From: Tenodera sinensis
Lineage: Eukaryota; Arthropoda; Insecta; Mantodea; Mantidae
Length of the DNA stretch: 64,000 nt
Assembly (NCBI GenBank): GCA_030765045.1
Contig: CM060962.1
Location: 166,456,694-166,520,693, forward strand
Direction of reading: 5' to 3'
The translations under genes were made by a program, and so were the position numbers. Positions 56,600 to 64,000 of this stretch are shown in pieces. The notes under the pieces are model-generated. The model was not told the DNA's origin. It saw only the letters and a list, made by a program, of their open reading frames with translations, and did not search any database. Positions within the stretch are counted from its first letter, which is position 1; the number at the start of each line of letters is the position of its first letter.

Positions 56600-58055
56600 T
56601 GCAGAATTAAAATCATTATCCCAGATCATGCAATCAAACCACATGCCTTCAAAATGAGAGATGTGAACGAAACCACTGAGGCACACCAGTGTCACTCTAC
56701 TTAAGTTTTGCATTAGCAAAAGCCTACTGCAGTTAAACCTTAATGTTTCTTATTTGATGTCCTTAAAAATTACATTTCATCAATGAAACTATTGAAAAAT
56801 CTTCATACTGCGTGAAACAACTGAAATATTAAAACATTTTAGTTTCATTAAGTCCATTATACCTAGTTAATATGCTATATGTTTTATGTAAGTACAAGAG
56901 AAACCTTAATAATATATTTCATTGAAACCTAATGAGAACCATCGAGCATTAAGAAGAAGCACAAGCATTGCTCTGAGATGAGATGAGGTCTATTTTTTTA
57001 ATTCTAATGATTGTAACCCACTAAATGTCCACTTGAAAACAGAATTTCAAGCAAAGTTGTTGTGCTTACTTTACCTTGGCTAAGATAATTTTTAATCTAT
57101 AAGCTTACAGCACAGTTAGTAAAGGAGATGTTTCATGTCAATGAAATAAAGAATTCCAGTGTTGGCACTCTACCTGTTGCACAATAATTGTGCACAACCA
57201 TCAGTGATGGTAAGAATAATCAGAACAACGTTGAAATACATGTATTCAAATGGGAGTGTTCACGACCAACAGGAAGATTTCCCAGGTCCCAGCAATAGGA
57301 AAGAAGACTTGGCCAAGTTTTAACTTTTTCATTCTCATTAATTGCATATTGAACATTTTGCTGTAGAAATTATTCAAGGTGGTTGTGCCATGAAGCAGCT
57401 GCTAGAGCTCTCTAATTTCATAGGCTAGAAAAAATATAATTGGGCAGAAACAAATGAATTTGCAATACCCAATACCAAGCTCTATTTTGTTATCAAAGAA
57501 ATAAATATGAAACATCTATCAATCTGTGAGCAACTTAAATTGTATTAGACTTGACCTCAAAACATTGGAAGGCAAGAAGGAGAATGGCTTTGTTGCTAAA
57601 CCCTGAGTGTTAGCTACACACACACACACACACACACACTCACTTTGCTAGCAATATGCTGATCGATAGTATGCAATCCTGTTCTTGCTGCCCTACTGCT
57701 GTGAATCAGACTGTTGAGTGCTGCCTTGCTCCCCATTCTTGTTACCTGATGATTGTGAACAGCCTTAAAAAGTAATTGTAAATGTCAGAATCTAGGATCT
57801 CCTATATGTAGACTCCCCAGGGAACTCTTTTAAAAAGCTGAGGTCCAAATTATTCAAATTCTCTTTTTAAGAACTTAACTATTTACTTTAAATTATTCTG
57901 ATATTACAGTTCACTACTTATTACATTATTACAAAATTATTTAACTCTGAAAAGAGAGTATTTCTCTTTCTTGAATATTTTACTTACTTCCAATTCTCAG
58001 TAATATATCTTCTTTCTTGGAAGTTTGAAATCAGTGTTGTTATAATCAATTTAAA
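56600..58055. other. Unassigned intronic sequence
   Basis: Only a short (CA)n at 57618-57639 is recognised. Confidence 0.4.
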
Positions 58056-58059
58056 TCAA

Positions 58060-58918
58060 AAAGGTGAGTCGATTAATAACACTACACAACACTTACTTAT
58101 AATTTCTCAGAACATGTTTTGGAGGCTGACTTTCTTCCATTATCAACCGGACATAATTTTTTTCTCCCTGGTGTGGATGGCGATGTTTCCTCTGAGGTCT
58201 CCTCTGGTGGTGTTTCAAGGAACTTGTTGAAAATGTCCTTCTTGAGGGATGTCAAAATTGAGTACTCTGTTTCCATTTTTCAAAATGAAGAGGGCTGCCC
58301 ATTGCTAAACCTGAAGTTTGATGGAAATATTTTGTTTGGAACTGGAAGGGGTTTTTTTCTGTGCATAATTTGGTGAGTTCTACGTATTATGTAATTTATG
58401 GTGATACCATTCCAATTGATATGACTCAGTTTTTGATCAATGGTGGAAGTTGTTTTAGTGGTATACTGGGGAACAGTGATTTGACATCAAAAGAGACAAG
58501 GGTGTCCTCTTCTGTTAATTCAAAGTCTTTAATATGTTTTATCAGTTCATAGCTATTTTTGATGCTTAGACTGTCGAATTTATATTCTTCACTACTCTGT
58601 CCTCTATGTGATCTGCAAGAGGAAATGGATCGAGACCACCTTCAAATATGCCCGGCCACTTCTAGTACCCCATCCATCAGTGAAAAATATTGGAGAGCAA
58701 GAGGATTAATGACTTCATTGTCAGAAATCCAGCATTAGCTAACAACAACTGTCGAATTTAGGAAATGAGTTGAATTTGTTGGTTAGCCATTTTGCCAGTT
58801 TGTAGGTTGGTGAACCTATGCTGCTAATTATAGGTCTAATTGCTATGTTTGGTTTCTGTATTTTGGGTAAATCATAGAGTCTGGGTAAGGTTGGGTTATC
58901 TGGTTTAACTAAATATTT
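58060..58918 (-). mobile_element. Penelope-like element, minus copy (RT core plus 3' end, internal deletion)
   Basis: From 58918 down: DNPTLPRLYDLPKIQKPNIA and IRPIISSIGSPTYKLAKWLT, then (after a 165-bp LINE insertion) LVSFDVKSLFPSIP with the catalytic Asp, then QTSGLAMGSPL. These are consecutive Penelope RT blocks and are open apart from a few stops. After MGSPL the sequence jumps to the element's 3' end, skipping YADD, thumb and GIY-YIG regions. The 3' end (58060-58300) is the inverted counterpart of 59640-59865. Confidence 0.85.
58583..58747 (+). mobile_element. 165-bp truncated LINE 3' end inserted in the Penelope copy
   Basis: Flanked by exact 13-bp copies of actgtcgaattta (58570-58582, 58748-58760). 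Plus-strand reading CDLQEEMDRDHLQICPATSS and SEKYWRARGLMTSL is the C-terminal zinc-finger tail of an arthropod LINE. It ends in a short aacaacaac tail. Removing it restores the Penelope reading frame. Confidence 0.85.
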
Positions 58919-59870
58919 GTTTAAGACCTTTTTGGATCATAAAATAATCAAAAACAAGAATAGAATAAACTTTGACATTCACAGAAAACCAACACAGACA
59001 GCCAATTACATAAAAGCTCATAATTACAATCCAAGAAGTCACAAACAGGCAATCTTCAATAGTTTAACACATAGATTGGTGAACATCCCCCTTCTAACAT
59101 AAGAATACAAAGCAGAATATTACAAAATAATCAAAATAGCACAAAAAAATAGCTTCCACAAATCATTAGTAGATAAAAGAGTGAAACTAGTGGAAACAAA
59201 AAAGTTACTAAAAGAAACTACAATACTCACAGAATTGTGATAAAAAAAGCAGCAGAAACAAATATGACATTAAAAAAATTCACATTCCATCCATGGAACT
59301 TTCAAAAACTCAAAAAGGTTTTCAAAGAACATAATATTCAGCTAGCACCAGTGAACCAATACTCCATAAAAAATCTACTGAACTCAAACATCAAAGATGC
59401 CATCCCACCTAATAAAAAATCTGGCATATACCAAATTGAATGCAGTGACTGTAATGAAGTGTATATAGGAGAAACCTAAAGAAATTTATAAATAAGATCA
59501 AGGAACAATTTAGAAGCATAAAAAATAAACAGTTGGAAAAATCAGCAGTTGCCACTCACTTTTGGACAAAAAATCACAACATAAAGCCAACACCGAAACT
59601 TCTGAAACACCTAATGGAAAAACAAGAGCTGTCTACATGGGAAAAAATCTTCATTTTGAAAAATACAAACAGAGTACTCAATTTTGACATCCCCTAGAAG
59701 GATGTTTTCAACAAGTTCCTTGAACCACCACCAGAGGAGCCCTCAGAGGAAACATCACCATTCACACCAGGGAGAACAAGTTGATGTCCGGTTAATAATG
59801 GAGGAAAGTCAGCCTCCGAAACATGTTCCGGGAAATTATAAATAGGTGTTGTGTATTGTTAATCAACTCA
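58918..59870 (+). mobile_element. Penelope-like element, plus copy (thumb, GIY-YIG, 3' end)
   Basis: Starts abruptly in the region after the RT core: FLDHKIIKNKNRINFDIHRK-PTQTANYI, HSHKQ-like SHKQAIFNSLTHRLVNIPL. Then at 59410-59478 IPPNKKSGIYQIECSDC and NEVYIGET, the GIY-YIG endonuclease motif typical of Penelope elements. A stop follows this motif and the rest is frameshifted to about 59697. The 3' region ends near 59870. 5'-truncated at the point where it meets the minus copy head to head. Confidence 0.88.
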
Positions 59871-60170
59871 CAGTTTTGGTTTAAAAATGTAATACTTAAC
59901 TTTTATTTATTTTAAACACCAAATAAGAAATAATATGTGAATTGCATGTCCTTACACTGAACAGTGAAGAAATCATTGTGGTCATTGACTCACACTTGTA
60001 CTTCAAAGCAAATACATGTCAAAGAGAACCTGTTGTGCTATTTATATTCTGAAGTGCATGACAAAGTTCTATAATCTGGTACCAGTTAATTATTAATTCT
60101 TTAAACCACCCATTGCTTTAATTAAGATACCTAACTAATGATTCAAGCTAATTACTCTGGGTATTTGTAG

Positions 60171-60276
60171 GTGTGCATGCCAGAGAATGGATATCTCCTG
60201 CAGTTGTGATGTATATTCTTCGACAATTAGTTGAAAATTTTAAAGTCAATAGAAGAATAGTTGAAGGAGCTGACTG
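60171..60276 (+). CDS. M14 zinc carboxypeptidase, internal exon (zinc-binding H-x-x-E)
   Basis: 106 nt between acceptor ttgtag and donor gtgagt. Spliced to the previous exon it reads DGGVHAREWISPA, where His and Glu of H-A-R-E are the first two zinc ligands and the Arg is the conserved neighbour. It continues VVMYILRQLVENFKVNRRIV and ends GAD plus two bases of a Trp codon (phase 2), matching the family, where DW is followed by a conserved strand. The third zinc His and catalytic Glu must lie in exons beyond the window. All three exons together give about 122 residues of a protein that is usually 400-430. Confidence 0.93.
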
Positions 60277-61375
60277 GTGAGTATTTTTCTAACCCACAGT
60301 TATAAAACAGCTTCAATTTCAACATAACTGAACAATGTGAGTGCTGGTCTGTTTAAATGTATTTTCTCATCTAGTGAGAGGTACCCTATATTCTGTGTAT
60401 AATACCTATTTATTACTTGCTTTGATTTATCACATAGGCAATATCAATTTAAAGATTCAAAATAAACCTGGTGGTCAGACAAATGCCTGAGGAAAGGAGG
60501 TACAGGAAAGGGAAGAAGAAAGATAACATTTGTAAGGTGTTTTAATTTCACTTATGTTTTACCAACAGCAGGAGCAGCCTGATCGACTCTTGATATATCA
60601 TACAATTTTCACAGTGTAATCATAACTTAATTGCGAGGATCATTGCAGTTAATTGTAATGTGATGATTGCCTGGAGAAAATTGAACAACCAGGAAGGATG
60701 ACTAATGTTTTTAAAGTTTTTGTAAAGCTATCTTATCATATTCATTCTTACCTACTTTGTGATCCTCAAAAGTTGCATGATGTATTTTAAACAGATTCAA
60801 ATAATACATTTTCTAAAACTTGTACTTATTAACAAGTAACCCAGAAATATAATTGAATAATTGTTTCAAGGCATCCTATGAGGTTCCAAGGCTGGGATTA
60901 TCCCAAAAATAATTACATTTTACAGTAACCCACAACTAATTTAATTTTATATGCAAAGCTGGTCGGTTTCCTTCATATATAGCATTATGTAAGATGATAT
61001 TTAAGTTTTCTTCTTTTTAAATTTAAAATCACTGGAATTTGCACACAGTGAAGCAAAGCATTAAGTAATGCAAAAATTAATCAATGTTAAGCACTAATTG
61101 GTAAGAGGAGCAATATTGATCCCTAAAGGCCCTGTTACCTTAAAATGAAGTGACTCTTAGAATAAAGGTTTTGTCTAGTAAAATATAACAGTGAAAACCC
61201 CACATTTCTACAATGCTTCATTCTCGCAAATATGAAAAATAACTGTTCAGGCTTCCAATGCAGTGTTGTTACTGACCCCTAGCTGCCCGCTGTTCACTGC
61301 AATAACCCTATGGCCAAACAATATTATTGTTCACATGAATTTGCATTTCAGTCTATTAAAAGTGCCTAGATGTGT
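60277..61375. other. Start of the next carboxypeptidase intron, unassigned
   Basis: Nothing recognised after the donor at 60277. Confidence 0.4.
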
Positions 61376-61419
61376 TCTGAGTACTCAAACACCACAAATA
61401 TAGATTTAGAAATAAGAAT

Positions 61420-62205
61420 TCATTAGCTTCCAGATCAAGATAGATCACCAAGCAGATTCAAAGTGCAGTTGACTTGGCATAATTTCGAGCCTGCCCAGAA
61501 TTCCTTTATTTGTTGTGAGCATTTAATTCCAGATGACTTTGAAATTACCTTCTGGCTTAAAAATGAACTTCTGAATATAAAAAAAATAGAATAATTTCAG
61601 AGAAAACTGCACTTCCCTTTTTAAAATTGAAACCAGACAAATATTGCAAGTCTCAAAGTGTGTGTATTGCCTAATGAAGAAGATTGTCAAAAAGCAATAG
61701 CAGATTCATCAGTAAGTGCATGTGTTGAATTTTATGAGATAGGGTATGAAGAAGCAAAAAACAATATGGAAGAGCAAACTGCTAATGTTGGTGTAGATGT
61801 ATCAACTAAATGAGAAGTGCAGTCTGAGCTGGGTAGGGAAATTCTTAGGGATATTTTAAATCTGAAAATGATACAGATGTATGTTTTTGTGAAACATGAT
61901 TCTATAGGGCTAAAAGTATCACAGAAAACATAATTTAAAAAGATGCCAGAGTGCCACATTTTTAGTTGTGTGAGAATGTTTGCTGTCTCTATTCAGCTTT
62001 TGTTGTAAATGCAGCAAAACTGTTATTTCTGCATACCAAAGTTTAGGAGGCCCTCATCATCTGTGAAAGTTGAATGCATAAATGGTCATAGATTTATATG
62101 TTATTTGCAAAATAACATAGTGAAACAATCATCTCTTTCTGTTAGATTAGCAATATCCCTCTACGTGAATGATTTAAGTTTTAGTTCTTCCACTGAGACT
62201 ATTTA
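61420..62205 (+). pseudogene. THAP-domain-like fragment of a transposase
   Basis: Plus strand. LTWHNFEPAQNSFICCEHLI-PDDFEI (about 61469-61550) matches the second half of a THAP zinc finger (W ... F-x-P ... C-x-x-H ... DF). It is followed by a stop, a charged spacer and a coiled-coil-like stretch, then FRRPSSSVKVECINGHRFIC near 62050. THAP fingers occur in P-element-like and other arthropod transposases. The first Cys pair was not found, so the call is tentative. Confidence 0.45.
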
Positions 62206-62513
62206 ATTTGTACTTTATGCTTGCCTCTTCATTTTATAGAATTATACATACTTACGATTCACTCACAATAAAGTGTGTATAGTTACAGTAACATAACAGC
62301 AGAAATGCTGCTAGACAAACTGGAAAGGTTTGGTAAGCCAAGGACTGTCAATTTGACATCCCAGGACTTTCAGCAAAGTACACAACACATACAGTCACGG
62401 GTGTTAGCACTGAGTAAATCTTTATTTTGTTGTACTCCAAAAGGGACAGCCTAGCAACTGAAATAATATCAGGATTACTTGCAGAAATACATACAATTAC
62501 ACACAGGGGCAGA

Positions 62514-62707
62514 GGCAAGGGGGGAATAGGGGGGTTGTATAAAGAATTTGGAAACTTAAGGGAGTAACTAAAGAAAACATAATTCACATTAATTCAGAAA
62601 TATATTAAAAGAATCTGAATGTTTTCTACATTAATTATTTTCATTAAAATACTAAATGTACCCCCATGAACCAAAACAAAAAAGGGTCATGTCTGCAATG
62701 CATATGT

Positions 62708-62743
<36 letters not shown>

Positions 62744-63635
62744 ACGCACACGCACACGCACACGCACACGCACACGCACACGCACACGCGCACACACGCG
62801 CACACACGCGCACACACGCGCACACACGCGCACACACGCGCACACGCGCACACGCGCACACGCGCACACGCGCACACGCGCACGCGCACGCGCACGCGCA
62901 CGCACACGCACACGCACGCGCACGCACGCACACACGCACGCACGCGCACGCGCACGCGCACGCACACGCACACGCACGCGCACACGCACGCGCACGCACG
63001 CACACACGCACACACGCGCACGCGCACACGCACGCACACGCACACACGCGCACGCACACGCACACACACGCACACACACGCACACAGACGCACACAGACG
63101 CACACAGACGCACACAGACACACACAGACACACACAGACACACACAGACACACACACGCACACACGCACACGCACACACACACACACCCACGCACGCACG
63201 CACGCACACAGACACACACAGACACACAGACACACAGACACACATACACACATACACGCATACACACACACACATACATGACAAATAGATACACAGTCAG
63301 ACATAAATACTTGTTGAAAACTGCAATTTATTTGGTATTCATCGAGTTGTTCTCTGCTGTAAAGGTAGCCTGGCATTCCAGACATGACTCATTTTTTTGT
63401 CCATAGGTGTACATCTAATGGAATATCTAAATATTTTGTAGTGATGTGCTGCCATCGTAATTAGAGCAGAGAGATTTAGAGGGATAACAATAAAATATGC
63501 TTCCCATAATCTCATTCCAAATTATATAAACATCTACAGCATTACAATAACGAATTTCCAGGTTTTTATGATTTTAGCACCTCACCAGGTATACCGCCCC
63601 CCCTTCCCTGAAAACAAATCCTGCGTCTACCCTTG
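62514..63635. mobile_element. hAT-type MITE with a huge CA/CG tract
   Basis: Ends CAGGGGCAGAGGCAAGG (62514) and complement CAAGGGTAGACGCAGGA (63635) match well. Target duplication ATTACACA (62506-62513) and ATTGCACA (63636-63643), 7/8. 1122 bp, no coding. About half of it is the dinucleotide tract. Confidence 0.88.
62709..63275 (+). repeat. (CA)n/(CG)-interspersed repeat, ~570 bp
   Basis: Alternating purine-pyrimidine for nearly 400 bp, with higher-order units such as (cacacg)n, (cacacgcg)n, (cacgcg)n, then (cacacagacg)n, (cacacagaca)n. The long Cys/Val and His/Thr open frames are repeat artefacts. Confidence 0.97.
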
Positions 63636-63643
63636 ATTGCACA

Positions 63644-64000
63644 GGACAGGAAAGAATTCAGGAAATAGCTGAAGAAAGCTGACACCTAAAGGCAAAAGGG
63701 ATAGAAAAGAAGAAGATTACTTGAAAATGGTAGACATTGAACATTTCTTTCCAATCATCAACTTCATCATAGATTAATTATCTATAAGCTACATACTGCA
63801 TATTCCTACTATTCATTACTAGTGATTCTTTCCTTTCAGAATTGTATTCTGCCCTTACCATCATAAAGTGTCTAACAGTGTTCCGTGTGTCTCTGTCTAG
63901 TACAGTAGGATGAAAGGAGTTATGTAATGTAATACACTCAGCATTTACCCTCATGTCTCTTATCATGACACCTTCACAACAGTAAAAAAACTCATGATGA
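63644..64000. other. Unassigned sequence at window end
   Basis: Nothing recognised. Confidence 0.4.

Noticed and set aside
62700..63280. CRISPR-like array of short spaced repeats
   Set aside because: Units are contiguous dinucleotide variants with no spacers, and the sequence is eukaryotic.
62644..63406. Open frames of 210-246 residues rich in Cys/Val or His/Thr
   Set aside because: Dinucleotide-repeat artefacts inside a MITE.

Overview
This is an AT-rich stretch of animal nuclear DNA, almost certainly arthropod and most likely from an insect with a large, repeat-rich genome. No species can be named from it. The evidence is spliced exons with consensus GT/AG borders, tRNA-derived SINEs, a Penelope element, many hAT remnants, piggyBac-like and Mutator-like transposase remnants, and long microsatellites. 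No rRNA, functional tRNA, operon or CRISPR array was seen.

The only host gene I can support is an M14-type zinc carboxypeptidase on the + strand. Three internal exons are visible (30483-30588, 46610-46765, 60171-60276). They splice in frame and rebuild the end of the propeptide, the start of the catalytic domain and the zinc-binding H-x-x-E motif. The introns between them are about 16.0 and 13.4 kb. Earlier exons (signal peptide, most of the propeptide) and later exons (third zinc ligand, catalytic Glu) were not found.

The rest is transposable elements, often nested. (1) 1-8834: one minus-strand CR1/L2-like LINE (LINE-A) split by a 2.5-kb LTR element and a 2.7-kb Mutator-like DNA transposon. 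(2) 9.2-30.3 kb: SINEs, a LINE fragment (LINE-B), a hAT with clear target duplication, a second hAT-like transposase pseudogene, and seven of the eight copies of an unassigned ~0.9-kb repeat with a microsatellite-prone site. (3) 31.8-40.9 kb: a minus-strand RNase H-type LINE (LINE-C) carrying a hAT inside a hAT and a small TA-flanked MITE. (4) 41.2-45.55 kb: a terminal-inverted-repeat element containing a second, young copy of the same LTR family. (5) 47.3-48.5 kb: a long hairpin followed by a LINE 3' end. (6) 49-56.6 kb: ZMYM-like hAT, full-span hAT, Tc-like and piggyBac-like remnants. (7) 58.06-59.87 kb: two partial Penelope copies head to head. (8) 61.4-63.6 kb: a THAP-like fragment and a hAT-type MITE filled with a ~570-bp CA/CG tract.

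The most notable items are the LTR family, which lacks pol but has a coiled-coil Gag-like ORF with an expandable 39-bp repeat (3 versus 6 units); the 165-bp-arm hairpin at 47.28-47.66 kb; the in-frame BED zinc finger split by a nested hAT; and the head-to-head Penelope pair. All family calls come from reading translated motifs by eye, not from searches.
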